The notes under the pieces are model-generated. The model saw only the letters and a list, made by a program, of their open reading frames with translations. It did no database searches and was not told where the DNA came from. Shown here piece after piece: positions 20,000 to 33,269 of a stretch of 64,000 nt of DNA. Source of the DNA: Phyllostachys edulis (taxonomy: Eukaryota > Streptophyta > Magnoliopsida > Poales > Poaceae); NCBI GenBank assembly GCA_036346405.1, contig CM070548.1, forward strand, positions 60,324,611 to 60,388,610, in the 5' to 3' direction. Both the position numbers and the translations under genes were made by a program. The stretch's first letter is position 1, and each line of letters starts with the position of its first letter.

Positions 20000-22900
20000 C
20001 TACATCAGTGGTTCGCCCACTGTAGCTGGTTGCTGATTGTGTGCACGTGGGGTGCTAACTTCTTCAGATAAGAAGACGTCAGTATCCATCTGATCCCACT
20101 GCACTTCTGCTATTTTCCATGTTAAGTTCTTCAAGTTGCAAAGATTTAAACAAGCTTAAAGAATAGTCTAGACAATTTTAATGAATGATCATAAAGGATA
20201 CGTGCTGTTTTCCACATATCAGTAATGCTAACATCCCCCTCTGTTAGAAGCCAGTAATCAGCATCAGTCTGCAAAATTGTGTAGAACTATAAGTCAGTTT
20301 TGATCTATTTGGATCTTTTTTACACAATCAGAAGAGTTGTACCAAAGAGCAGAACTTAAGATTTTGCTGCTACGAACCTAATAATTTAGTGCGTTCCACA
20401 CAGAAAATATTTGCATGTAATAGTTCAAATAACCAAAAAAAACTCAAAAAAAGCATAACAAAAGTTCATAGATGCATGCATAATGTTGTATCATTTGATT
20501 TGAAATTTATGGCAACAAATTATATTACCCTGCGTCGGAAAAAAATCAAAATTAACTTAGCAAATCTGACTTACATCAACATCTGAAGGAATAATCCTTG
20601 TCATTCCTCCAAAATCATGTGAAGCACTAGGATCCTGGGGACTCATCTGGCAATGCTGAACATTATGTTCCACATCCATTGATGTGCTGCTTTGTCCAGT
20701 ATTTGTTGTATTGAAGTCTTCAACAGGTCGGTGTTTTGGCACATTTGCATGCCTTAGAGGTGTTGCAAGACCACCCAATTCCTCAAATTTCTCTTCAAAT
20801 TGACTAAAAATATAGCAAGGTTTCATCAGGAGGAATCCAGCACAAATATTAAACTTCAAGAGGAATGCAGCATTACCTAACTAAGTAAACATCTATTGGG
20901 CCCATTGTGCTTCTTAATACGATTCTATATCTCCTCTGGAGATAATCGCCAGCCTGGATAGGGCACAGATACACACATGGAAGTCATGAATCAGTTCACA
21001 AAACCATTTATTTTTGTATGCAAAGCTCCATTACTTTTACTGGATCCTACCTCATCAGGATCCGGGACTTCTAGTGTAGTACCATGAGGGGCTTTTATTG
21101 CAATAAGTGTCTCATTCTGCAGAACCGAAGACATATGTGAACTACCATACAGAATGACTTCAGCAGAAATGCTTTGGTGTAAAGCTAAGGATAATCTACA
21201 ACAAGATGACATTGGTCAACCATGTAAGTAGAGTATCAAACCTGAAAGCAGGGTAATCCCTTGATATCATCTTCCGTCACATAGAGCCACCTACCAGACA
21301 AATGAAAGTAGGATGTTGCACATCATTAAACAGTGACATCCTGGCACAGCTAATGCAAAAGAAATACAATTACCTTTGATTGTTTTCATCTTCAGTTAAC
21401 CCCCTTAGTTTTTCACGCATATCACTGCAAGAAAAACAAATTTCCAGATTATATCATGTTTTTGTTAGGCATAGTAACATAGCACAGAGTATGCTCTATG
21501 GAGAAGTTCACAATTTGCAACTGCTAACAACCTTATACGCTCATCTAAGGCTTGCTCCTGCAGATTAAGATTTTCAACTTCCGTCTGCAAAAAGAGTTTA
21601 TACAAAATTGAGCTTAGATATAGTTATCTTATCATCGTACTTCTCAAAAAAAAAATCAGGTGCACTTAGGATTAGTATGCCAATTTCAATAGGAATAACA
21701 AATTTATAGGAACAAATACCTGCAAAACTGAAAGGCCGTTATCTAATTCCACCCCTGAATCATCCAAGCCCCTGTAATGTTGTGCGAGATTAGCATAATA
21801 ATATAGGAAGACCCGGGTTGAAAAAAAAGATTAGCATGATAATACAGGACGACAAAGGTCAAATGAAGAAGACTATGATTACTTCCAACGGATTCTGTTC
21901 TTAAGCGTCTTTTCTATAAGCCCAATTCCTTCAAGGACATTGGTAATGTCATATATACGCCGCTTTTGAACCTGCATCATAGGAAAATCTGTGAATTTGT
22001 ACCAAGTGGAAGAGAAGAAGTGTCAGATGAAATAATAATAGTCTATAACCTCTAGTGTTTCTGCAGCATTATTCAAATCTAGAATGCCATCCTGAGCCTG
22101 CTTGAGCAAGTTGATGAACTTTTTCGTCAGAAGTCCTGAACATGGATCATAAAGATAGATATAAGTAGCAGCAAGCAGTAACATGGAAAAGGCAAGGTAT
22201 GATGCAACCAAACACTGAAAGCACCATAGTTTGCTAGATCTGAAATATATGAATGCTGAATTGTAACATCTCATCCTATGCCAAATTCATAATAATTATA
22301 GACGGAGAGTGTTATCATCACCTAGTGAACTATCATAACGGCAACTGCCAGCAGGAGTTGGTGGATTGAGTGGTGAACCTGTACATACAAAGATGTGCAT
22401 GCTTAATCTTTTATTGCAGGAAAACATATGTAAAAGAAGAGTTCAGAGAAAGTGGCTAGGAAGAAATTTGCTTACCAACATTTGATGTAGGTGTCTGAGG
22501 CCCAGCTTTATTGTTCTTATTCTTTGACTTAGAAGCCTTAACAAATTTTCCAGAGACTGGAGTGAGCAGTGGACTGCCAATAAATCCAGGGCTGGTAATC
22601 ATACATTCACTTGACTCAGCAGCATCGTTTTCTTCAGATGCAGCTTTTCTTTTTAGCTGCAGAAGAGAGGACTTGTGTTATATAGTGGTCAGTAAGAAAA
22701 CATCCCAAGAGGAGAGATATCTATCATCAATGATTTCAGAACTTGCAGAAAATGCATCATCTTAAGCTGTTAAGGATACACTAATCCTGAGTCCTGACAA
22801 CCGAATTCATGGATGTAATCTACTAAGCAACTAACCAACACCATACTGCCATCCTTATTGGCTCCGAATCATTGTACTTCATAGTTCATAGACACAGTCA

Positions 22901-24345
22901 ACTCAGAACCTAAATCATTTCATCAGCTAAAGATTAGAAGAACGGGTGAAGGTGAACAGAAGCACTGTCTCTATAGTGTATTCGGTATCCATTTAGAGAG
23001 AATCATATGCAAGTGGCAGTACAATGTCAGATATGACAAATGACAACATAAGGGTATTGTTATACAAGCAAAATAGCTTACCAAATGAGATATGGAGTCT
23101 AGAATAGCAGCAAACGATTAACATAGCAGGTAGCAGAATAAGAATCATTTGACCTATGCCATCCTACATGATTACTTATACCATAATCCTAAGCCAAACT
23201 ATTTCATTAGATCTTTACGAGTATTAATAAACCACTGAAACCTATGCCTAGTTGAAGCTTTGACCTGAAATACATAGCATGGAAGTTCCATGACAACTAT
23301 CTGACAGAGCAATATGCTTGTCATGCACTGATCTGGTACGAGCTTACACAAAATCAGGGATAGGCTGAAAGAAACTCAGGTGCTCTTCACCATTAGTTGT
23401 TGACCTTGTTGTGTTGATAACACTATATTATTAAACTGTATTCTCTATAAGCAAGATTCCCCAGGCTTGCATATACATACAGCCCTCGGGTGAAGAGATT
23501 GAGCACCAAACACCAACATGAGCGAGCACCCAATCTTTTCTCTTTGCAGCTCACATTTGGAGTGCAAGAGTACATTTAAACAGTGTTTCAAGCAAATCCT
23601 ACAACAAAATGAAATCGTACAGCCATCCACACGAAGAGCAAGTGGTTGCGCCAAGGATTAAACGAACTATGCTTTTAGCAACTGCAATCTAAGTTTCCCT
23701 CTGTTCCGAATCTCGCTGTGGGTAACATGTACATAAGATAGATCCTTCCTATTTGCAACATATATGATTTGACATAAAACTTCCCCTCCATTCCAAATCT
23801 CTCCGTGCGGCAACTACTACCGCACAACTACGTGACACGAATTCTTTCTTTTATCGATCTGCGTCACACATCTAACATAGTTCACGCTTACCTAACATCA
23901 AATAATTGCTGGTACTGAGCATTTAAGCAGCCCAAAACTGGCAAGACTTTGGGGAAGCTATGAAATTGACCGAAATTTCAGCCGAATCTACGTATGGCTC
24001 CTACAGCTACACTCAAATCGCCACATACACAGCAAAACGCGAAAAAATTGTCCGATAGTCGTCAACAAAACAGCTCAAACCAAGCTCACCAAAACCCCCC
24101 AAACACAACGGGACAAATCGAGCAGCAGCATCTCACCGGCGTCCGGATGACCAGCCCCTCTTCCATATCACCACCGCCCCCCGCGCCGGACCCGCCAGCG
24201 CCGGCGGCAGCAGGAACCTGCGCGGGGAAGCGGTGGTAGTCGTTGGGGGCGGCGAAGGGCGGCCGCGCCGCCGCGGAGAACGCCAGGGTCGGGCGCAGCG
24301 ACTGCAGGATCCTCTGCGCGGCCGGCGGCCTGCCGCCCCCGACAT
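20000..24345 (-). CDS. E2F: E2F transcription factor gene, 14 coding exons
   Basis: E2F with a DP partner binds TTTCCCGC-type sites and controls S-phase genes under the retinoblastoma-related protein. Exons (minus): 24137-24345, 22476-22656, 22322-22378, 22050-22135, 21883-21971, 21720-21771, 21532-21584, 21374-21424, 21242-21290, 21051-21116, 20877-20953, 20575-20803, 20202-20268, 20000-20109. All introns have GT-AG and phases agree. Exons 2-14 give 388 codons plus TAG. The winged-helix DNA-binding domain spans exons 3-5 (LLTKKFINLLKQAQDGILDL; RRIYDITNVLEGIGLIEK). A leucine-rich dimerisation and marked-box region follows (ALDERISDMREKLRGLTEDE; GTTLEVPDPDE). The RB-binding motif is DADYWLLTEGDVSITDMWKT, close to the C-terminus. 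Odd point: the upstream ATG (24345) is one base out of frame with QRILQSLRP. The first in-frame Met is at 24166 (MEEGLVIRTP). Confidence 0.93.
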
Positions 24346-24700
24346 GGGCCTCCGCTCCGGCGCGATCGCGCGCCGCGGAGCCCCGGCTCCCGGGAGCGAT
24401 CGGCGCGGGCGAGGAAGTGGGTGGGTGGGGTTAGGGAGGGAGGGGAAAAGAGGGGAATAGAGAGAGGGAGGGGTGGAGAGGGGAGGAGAGAGAAAGAGAG
24501 CAGAAAACGAGGGAAGGAGGGAGGGAAATTAAGCAGTAGAGCGTTTGGGGGATCGGCTACGGAGCAGCCTGCTGGAGTTCGTTCGAGTGGGCCGCCCGCT
24601 TCGGGATCCCACGCGCTTTTCCTTCTCCGCTTCCTGGGCCGCGCCCGCCTGCTTTCCTTAACTCCCCCTTCTTTTTTCTTCACTACTATTTGATTTTTAT
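24346..24700 (-). promoter_or_regulatory. E2F 5' leader and core promoter region
   Basis: GC-rich, with a long pyrimidine-rich tract on the minus strand (24430-24530 is GA-rich on plus), as is common in 5' leaders of housekeeping plant genes. Exact start of transcription not visible. No clear TATA box was found. Confidence 0.5.
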
Positions 24701-26130
24701 TTTTACTACAAAATATGGTTAAATCTCCATCTGTCTTTACTTTATAGTGATTTAATTTATTTTATAATGATTTACTCGGATCACGGGTTTGAAATAGTGG
24801 AGTGTTTATTTACTCAATTCACATCAAGTTTTTTTTCCTGAAGTGATTTTTTTCACATATTATTAGATTTTCTGCGATGCTTTTGGAAAATTCAAAACGG
24901 TCAATCAGTAATTTCTGCAGAGATAATGCATGCCAACCGGAGCCGGCAAGATGAGGAGGACAATAGAATAAACGTATATTGTAGAGTAAAATTACCAGCT
25001 GGCAGTAGCTCACACTTGGTGCCGCACAGAGGATGCATGTGCATGTGGGTGACAGGAAAGGTTGATTAAGCTGAACCAAATACGAAGATGGAGGATAACA
25101 CAGGAAAGCTCTGCTACTGCTAAATTTAACAATTGCAAGATGTATCGGCATTCAAAACACAGCCGGCGTCATCTAGAGACTAGAGAGAGGAAAAAACACG
25201 GCACATAAACGAATGAGAATGCCAGAGCAACAGCTACTCCCTTATGGTCATTTTTGCGGAGCAAATTAAATTTGCTCGAGTCTTTTTATTTTGTTAAGTT
25301 ATGTTATTATTGTAGAGTACGGTTAAGACTTGTGCTTGATGCTTAGTTGCTATTGTTTTCTCTATTTTTCTATTCTGACCTGTAGCAGTTATACCGCTAA
25401 ATCTTATTTTCTTCCTCTAGTAGTGATCAGTAGAGGTCATGTTTTCTTTTTAAAAAAAACTTGTGCTTGGTTTTGGTCGTTGTTGTTTTCTCACTTTTTT
25501 TGTTCCATGTTATAGCAACCAGACTGCTAAAACTTATTTTCTTCCTCTAATAGTGATCGGTAGAGCTCTTGCCTTCTTGTTTTTTTGACAGATGCTTACA
25601 TTGCTGTTCCAGCTCTTTTTTGCTCTTTTCCCATCAGCAAGAACCCCATATAAGAATGTTCCTTCTATAGAACAAAAATTAGCATGTACACATATGTAAC
25701 AAGTGCCCAACTATCTGTTCACTGCCCAAACCAAAAATTGTATTTTTGTACAACATCCATTGAAAAGAACCAAAAAAGTAGAGGAAGGGACTAGACTCTA
25801 GAAAGAACTGGAGGTGTATCAGAGCAGAGCCAGGTAGAAGAAGTGGAGTACACGGAACACACCTAGATCTGGAGAGAGGATGATGACGGTGAGCTGGATA
25901 TGCTGCTCCCTTCCCGCCGCCATGCTCTCTCTCAGTCACCGCGTTGCTCCTTTGGTGTCGCTCGCTCCCTTCCTCCCTGTTTGTCACGCTACCACCCACT
26001 TGCTCGCATCGCATCTCTGTTCGCCTGTGTGGATATCATGGGGATATGTCTGAGATCTTAGGATGATGTTACAATTGGCAATGTCGTTCACGGTTTGTCG
26101 AATCGCGTGTTTTCGGCAAAGCTTCAGGTC
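24701..26130. other. Non-coding intergenic DNA with a degenerate tandem duplication
   Basis: There is no supported gene. A segment at about 25328-25458 is repeated at 25459-25575 (shared TTATTTTCTTCCTCTA.TAGTGATC.GTAGAG). A 95-bp stretch at 25181-25275 recurs at 28512-28607. Confidence 0.55.
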
Positions 26131-28088
26131 TGTTAGGCCTCTAGCGGTCTGACCGGCCATGGTGGCGGTCAGACCGTCCATGCCTTGTGTGGTTTTCTTG
26201 AGTGGTGGCTGGCGGTCTAACCGCCGGGTGGCGATCGAGGCCCAGCGATGAAGCGGTCGGCCCGGCTTTGCTGGCGGTTAGACCGGCCACTTTAATGACT
26301 TTGGATTTTGGAGCTGGACCAAAAATAGAAGGTGTAGGCAAGTGAGAGGGTTCTTTTGCACTTGGTCTCATAATTTTTGGAGCTTCCAGGCAAAAGTTCT
26401 ATTAGTTTGAAAATTTCAGTAGGTTTCGGATTTCCAAGGAGGAAATTTGGCTAAGTCCCAGCTGGGTGGTCAGACCGGCCAACAGGTGACGGTCAGACCG
26501 GCCAGGGGGCGGTCAGACTCGCCAAAGTGGTAGTCTGACCGATTTTGGTCTGTTCATCGGCCAATCAGTGGCGATGATCGTTGTGTTGGGTCAAGTTCAT
26601 GGGTTTCATGGCATATGTGTTGCATGATGCATGTTTTGACTAACGTGGGTCAAGTTGCGAAGAACTTATTCCCGGAAACGATTTCTTGGTCTATGTTTGT
26701 GCAGGTTGCTTGGAGGTCAACGACGGTCAACGGCGAGGATGATCGGGACTAGGCTTGGAGAGTTGAGGTCCAGAACGATCGGGGATGTCGGTGAGGTCAA
26801 TGGGTTCAAGCATAGCGCTGAATGGACAAGAATTACCGAACGGGCAGTTCGGTGCGACGGGTTGGATCAAGCGGCGCGGGGGTCGGTGCAAGTGCCATGG
26901 TGGTTTCGGTGGGGCCGGATGGGAGAGACTTGCCGACATGGAAGGCCGCAGATCAACCTACACGTGGTGAAGCATGGATGTGTTTCACGCAGTTGGGACT
27001 CGGTCTTTGCAAAAAGATCGAGGAGGGGTATTTTGGTAATTTTACCAAATAAAGCCTTGGTGACCTTTTGCCCAATCACGGCGCAAGATGGCGCAAGGTG
27101 AAGTGGATTAGGTCAAGAGATGAAGACGGCGCTTTAAAACGCGTGCGTATGTGACCCGTTTGTATGTGGGCTTTAACGGGGGCCTATTAGGGTTCAATCT
27201 TCTAGAAGGTCTAAGCATCCACTATAAATAGAGGAGGGAGGTGGCTGCATCCCCTTCAACCCTTTCATTGTTTTTGAAACCCTATTTGCTTAGGGAGAGG
27301 ATTAGTGGAGGTTAGGGTTCTAGAGAGTTGGATTGGATTTCGTGCTCATGTATTGAGTCTTTGTCCTCTATTGTTGGAGTGGCTGTAAACCAATACCCAA
27401 TCAAATCAATCCAAAGAGAATTCTCTCAAGATGAATCTATTCTCTCTTTTTCTCTCTATTTGGTGATTTGGTGTCTTTCTTTGATCCACGAGTTTTTGCT
27501 TGGTTTCTTGGCTTGATCTAACTTGCTGTGACTTGTGGGAACCCATCTAGGATTATCTCGATCATCAATTACCCACGAGCAAGTCTCTAGATCATATTTC
27601 GATTCTTACCCGATTTTTGACCATACTTTGCTCAAACTGCAAAAGATAGGAACATTGGCTTGGATTTCTACGATCCTTAATTGGAATAGGTTCACAATAT
27701 CTTTGAGAAGGTGTGTGTCAAGTTTCGTGGAGTTTGGCCGTATAGATCAAAAGTTAGATCGATTTGAGTTTCGGTTTTAGAGCTGTTCATACTGTTCTGG
27801 ACAAAATCGGTCAGACCGATTTTATAACGCTGGTCAGACCGCTCTGAGATCTAGTCAGACCGCCGTATGCAAATCGGTCTGACCGCTCAGCCTCTGATTT
27901 GAGATTCTTTTGATCTATTGCTTTGGGGTTCTTAGTTTGGATTCAATACAAGTCTTCTGCTGTACTTGTAGATTGATCTTCATAGCTTTCATAGCTACTG
28001 GAGTAAAATTGGTGTTGAATCCATCCTTTGTGAAAAAAGTGAGCGTGCTCCTATTCACCCCCCCTCTAGTCGCCTTTTCGGTCCAACA
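26131..28088 (+). repeat. Copia-like LTR, probably solo
   Basis: Runs from TGTTAGGCC to GGTCCAACA (inverted ends), 1,958 bp, with TATA box ACTATAAATAGAGG at 27221 and a leader-like region after it. Neither a PBS nor coding sequence follows, so it appears solo. No matching 5-bp duplication is visible (AGGTC versus GCCTG), so the ends may be slightly wrong or recombined. Degenerate copies of GGTCAGACCGGCC cluster at both ends. Confidence 0.6.
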
Positions 28089-28974
28089 GCCTGCATAGGT
28101 GCGCTACCACACGCTCACCCTCTTGTCATCGCGTCGTAGTGCCGTGTCCACTGACCGTCACTCGTCTTCGTAGCCCACACCTCCGCTCGTTCGCCACTTG
28201 GAGGCCGGAGCCCACTCCCCACCCCACCCTGGCCCACACACACACAAACAACCACAGCCCACAGGACGAGAGAGAGAATAGATGTTAGGGTTTGGTGGGC
28301 TGAAGTAAGAAGGAAAATAGGTATACTGTGTTACATGAGCCACACGCGAGGTGTAGGGAGTGCGAGCTGAAATCATTTGCGGACATAAATATATAATTTT
28401 GGCATAATTAATAGCATATACATCTAATATACCTATTATATATCAGATATTTTGAAGAAAAAATTAGGTATTCGGCTGAACACCCATGACCCCTAGAGAG
28501 TCCGCCCAATGTCTAGAGAGAGGAAAAAATATGGCACAAAAACGAATGAGAATGCTAGAGCAAGAGCTACTCCCCTGTGGTCATTTTTGCGGAGCAAATT
28601 AAATTTGCAATCTTGTCACAAAAATATACAGATTAAATTTCCCTTACTTCATTATCTGTCATAAACTAACATATATGACCGCTCATATACAACATAATCT
28701 CTTGATGGAAGAGTTAGCTATATGACCACAACAACTACAGGCCACTTCAATTGAGCAGCACAATCGTATTAGTTTCGCAACACAAGATGCAACCCTTGCC
28801 GACTGTAACATGAGATTATCTTAAGAGTATCGATCAATGCTTTCCCAGGCCATCACATGACCACAGGTTGTCTTATCTACATATCTCGAAAATAAATAAA
28901 CATTTCCTTACATGAATAAGAATATAATTCATCCTATCGTGAAGATACCATATGTGTCAACATGTACGTAGGTA
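28089..28974. other. Non-coding stretch
   Basis: No supported gene. It contains the second copy (28512-28607) of the 95-bp direct repeat first seen at 25181. Its last three bases (GTA) are the target duplication of the CACTA element. Confidence 0.5.
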
Positions 28975-29605
28975 CACTACTACGAAAAAGATATTCATAG
29001 ACGGTTCAAAAGCGTTATTATAGGCGGTTTCGTGAGCCGTGCGAGTTTATGGGTCGATAATGACATGATCATCACGAGCGGTTTTGAACCGTCAGAATAT
29101 ATAATATCACGACGGTTATTAGCGAAAACCGTGCATGATAATCGATTATCACGCAGCGGTTTCAATATGAAACCGTATGTGATATTCTTTTGCATTGCTA
29201 AATCTAATTCTGTTTATTGGCTAGCCTCAGAAAATACTAGCCATGCCCTCTGAAACAAGCACATCCAATTCGCATTCATTTCAGAAGCAAGCACATCAAA
29301 TTCGCATTCATTTCAGAAACAAGCACATCCAATTCACAAATCAATTAACTAAAATTAACCATTAATGTACATTTACATACATGTACTATCATTAAGTTCA
29401 ATCTTATCCCAATCAAGTTCAATCTACACTATGAAACTCCCATCTAGATTTATGACCTGACTGTTCAGGAATGACACAAGGTGTGATCTAACTTTTATGA
29501 GCTCGCTCTGTTCCAACGCAGTTTCAGCGATGGTCGCAACCTGTCTTTAGGAAGATTAAATTCGTGCTTATATAAATTGGTAAGTATATATGAAATAATT
29601 GTTGC

Positions 29606-30772
29606 AAGATTGACAAACCTGAGGATCATTGGTGATCGCGGAACCGATGAGTAGTTCCATGTTGTGGCAAACATAGTATCCTACAAACGTTATGACTGGC
29701 AATTTCTTTGGTGGCACTGCAAAAATAGAATTGGTTAGTTCGAGAGGCATTACTACGAAGTGTTATATAGGATTAATGTGTACTAGCTAGCAAGTACCGG
29801 GAATTTTAGATCGTGTGACGGCTTCCTTCCCTTGTTTTTCGCTCCTTTAGTATAGTACACGCCGAACGCCCTACATGACTCCAAAAAGTTAGCCCCATTG
29901 CAAAGGAAGGAAAGACTACAATAGAGTTTCTATGGAGGAAATGCGTTTACCTGTTGATTAAATGCCGGATAATTGTGAAGTTGTGAGGGGTCCTCTGTAG
30001 GGAATCTAGGTATATTACCGAGCTCTATTTTGGTATAATTACAATTAGAATCCAGTGGAATCTACACAGGTATGTCACTATGGTCATTAAACCTAAGTTC
30101 GTGTTGCTTATAAAGTACAAATCAACAAGTATAGCCAGTAGTGCAACACTTACTTCTGGTTGTAGTGCAAAAATATGTATTCCTTGTTGCGGCGATCTAG
30201 CAAAAACGCTATAACGTAATCCTCGACGAATGTTGCATTCGCCTTGATGGTTTGCTTGGAGACCACGTGTGGGTCAAGAAAACCGACCGATGAATTCCTT
30301 CTTTCGGCTTTAGACATCATGTATCTATATACAAAAGCAAGGAGTTATATATAACATTTATCGGTATTACATGAACATTGACCGTGATTGTACACACTTA
30401 CAGTGTCTAGCATCGCATGAGTGAGACATCGAGCTGGTCGAGGTTGAAGAGACAGAACAAGTCCTCGAAGGTCACTGTGAAGACACAGTCTTGAAGCTCG
30501 TGGTTAAAATGAACCTTCTTGAACTTGACGGTGACACCCAAGCGTCGTTGTTCATCCGTCTTGTTGGCCTGTTCCATGTACCATGTATGCAAAGTCGTGC
30601 AAGCCGGTCCTAGGGTAGGGCTGTCTAACCTCTCGACCAACGGCTCGCTTAGCACGAATTTCCGGGCCAACGGCAAGAAGGGGATATCAGAATAGGAGTC
30701 GACCGTCTTCGATTTGCCCTTGCTACCTCGCTTTGTTGAACCGTCTGTTATGTTGTCTCGTGATCCAAACAT
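29606..30772 (-). pseudogene. Ulp1-like C48 protease ORF of the CACTA element
   Basis: The minus-strand exons read: a leader (FLPLARKFVLSEPLVERLD ... LFCLFNLDQLDVSLMRC, 30407-30772); then SVGFLDPHVVSKQTIKANAT and YVIAFLLDRRNKEYIFLHYN (about 30180-30320); then FHWILIVIIPK, a stop, and VIYLDSL (about 29945-30062); then AFGVYYTKGAKNKGRKPSHD (about 29798-29870); then PPKKLPVITFVGYYVCHNME (29606-29718). These follow the Ulp1 order His (FHWIL), Asp (YLDSL), Cys. An in-frame TAG lies between His and Asp. The residue before GYYVC, where the catalytic Cys is expected, is Val. The protease is therefore inactive by two separate lesions. Confidence 0.75.
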
Positions 30773-33269
30773 CCGACCGCTCCGGATTCTGTTGCCGAAG
30801 CACGTCCTTGTGTTGGTCGATATACGGGGACACTTTAGTCATGTGTTGCAAGACTGTGAGATGGGCTTGAGCATACGCATCCATATCTGGAGTGATTGCT
30901 TTCCTTCCGATGGTCCCGATACCCTCAAGCCTCCCCTCATGGCGAGATCGAGGCACACCTATCGGTTCAACCTGAGCCATGTAATCGACGCAGAACTCAA
31001 TGACCTCTTCGGTTGCATAACCTTCGACGATGCTGCCCTCCGGCCGAGATCGATTCCGTATATAGGACTTGAGAATTCCCATGAACCTCTCGAACGGGTA
31101 CATGCTACGTAGGAACACGGGCCCACACATCTTTATCTCCCTCACAATGTGAACAATGAGATGGACCATGATATCGAAAAACAACGGAGGAAAATACATC
31201 TCAAGATCAGATAGAGTCGTCACCACCTCGTCCTGCAGAGCATCTAGTCCTTTGGGATCGGTGACCTTCTGAGCAATTGTGCTAAAGAAATAACACAGCC
31301 TCATGATTGTCTCTCAGACCTTGATCGATAAAATACTTCTAATTGCAACAGGGAGCATTTGTGTCATCAGCACATGACAATCATGAGACTTCATACCAAT
31401 TAACTTCAAATCTTCCATCGAAACAAGTTTCTTCATGTTGGCGAAGTAACCGGACAGAACTCTTTCACACCATGCAAGCACCGGCACAGTTCAGTTCTTT
31501 CGGCCTTTGACAGAGTGTAACAAGCAGGGGGGAGGTACGTTCGTCCTTTATCGGTCTTTGTTGGTGCTAACTCAGGTCTGATGTCCATATCAACCAAGTC
31601 AAGCCGTGCGTTGATACCATCCTTTGTTTTGTCATGAATGTTCAGTAAGAGGCGAACTTCTAGGTGCTCCCAATGAGGTAAGTCCCAAAATATTGATCTC
31701 TTCTTCCACAAGTTCTTCTTACGGGTCCTCGATTTACGTCCCTTTCCGAGCACAACATCTAAATCCTTAACCATATCATAGACCTCTTTTCAGCTTAAAT
31801 GCCTTGGGGCTGAACTATCCTTCTTCTCTTCGTCGAATTGTTTCTTCATCCTACGGTATGGGTGAGCCCTCCGAAAGAACCTACGATGACGCATGTACAC
31901 GGTTTTGCGCGAGTGATTCAGCCACACACTCTCGGTATCATCTAAGTAGTGCGTACAGGATTTGACCCCTTTTGTACTCTGGCCCGACAGATTAGTAAGG
32001 ACATGATAACCATTTATGGTGCAGAACAACAAGGAACGTAAAGTAAAGTTCTCTTGTTTGTATGCATCTCATACCTGTACCCCTTCAATCCACAGTATTT
32101 TTAGATCTTCTATCAATGGTGCTAGGTACACATCAATATTATTCCCAGGTTGCTTCAGCCCTTTGATAAGTATCAACAGCAAAATATACTTCCGCTTCAT
32201 ACACAACCAATGAGGAAGGTTGTAGATACAGAGCGCCACGGGCCAAGTGCTATGTCGGCTGCTCATGTTACCGAAAGGAATCATTCCATCTGTACTCAAT
32301 CCAAACCTTATATTCTTGGGTTCCACACCGAAGTCTGCAATCCTCCTATCGATGTTTCTCCACTAGGCAGAATCAGCAGGGTGTCTTAGCTTTCCGCCAT
32401 TCTTACGCTCCTCTGAGTGCCAATGCAACAGTTTTGCATTCTTTGGGTTCGCAAAAAACCGCTTCAAATGGGGAATTACAGGAAGATATCACGCCACCTT
32501 AGCAGAAGGTCCTTTCTTCACCTCGATTCCCTAGTCGTCATTTGATTAATTCTTACGCTTGTATCGGGATGCGTTGCACACCGGACATACATGCATGTTT
32601 ATATACTCATTACGGTAGATGATACAGTCGTTCAGACATGCATGTATTCTGTCTACTTCCATTCCCAATTTACAAAGAACCTTCTTGGCTTTGTAGGTGG
32701 TTTTGAGCAACTTGTTTCTCTCCGGAAGCATGTCCGCTAAGAGACCTAACAGCCTCGTGAAACTCTTCTCGGACCAACCGTTGCTTGCCTTCAATTTCAG
32801 TAATTCAAGCACGGATGATAACCTTGTGTATTCCAGCTTGCAGCCCGGGAACAAAGGTTTCTCCGAGTCCTCCATCAATCCCTGGAATTTAACGTACTCT
32901 CTCTCATCACAGTTCCCTTCTACATCACGAAGCATCTGATCTAGATTGTCATCATCATGCAGCCTATCCGAATCAGAACTACAATCGATATCATCCGACG
33001 GCATATCATCGACTTCCTGTATAATATGCTCTTCATCGTGACTGGTCCAACGTGTATAACCCTTTTTGAAACCCCTTGGAATCAAGTGTGCTTCGATCTG
33101 CGCTCGGTTCTTAAACACCTTCAGATTCTCACAGTCAATGCATGGACAGTACATATATTCCGCCCCCCTTATTCAACATATCCTCCTCGGCAGCTCTTGT
33201 AAAAGCACACACGTCATTAATGTACTCTTCACTCACACGGTTCTCAGCGTACATCCAGCTTTGGTCCAT
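30723..33269 (-). pseudogene. TNP2-type CACTA transposase
   Basis: It starts at ATG 33269 (MDQSWMYAENRVSEEYIND), with a frameshift in a G-run near 33165. It then runs as the transposase-associated domain MYCPCIDCENLKVFKNRAQI (33154), the TNP2 core (PLFPGCKLEYTRLSSVLELL; IRFGLSTDGMIPFGNMSSRH; PHWLCMKRKYILLLILIKG) and the C-terminal DUF4216/DUF4218-like part. The last includes PPLFFDIMVHLIVHIVREIK, GPVFLRSMYPFERFMGILK and RPEGSIVEGYATEEVIEFC near 31000-31200. Stops occur after RYKRKN (32546), in KVA-stop-YLP, and in ADSA-stop-WRN (about 32365). It excised and integrated CACTA ends in its active ancestors; this copy cannot. Confidence 0.9.

Noticed and set aside
24168..24683. 171-codon ORF on the minus strand over E2F exon 1
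   Set aside because: It is a GC-rich shadow frame. The E2F frame with QRILQSLRP joins exon 2 correctly and this one does not.
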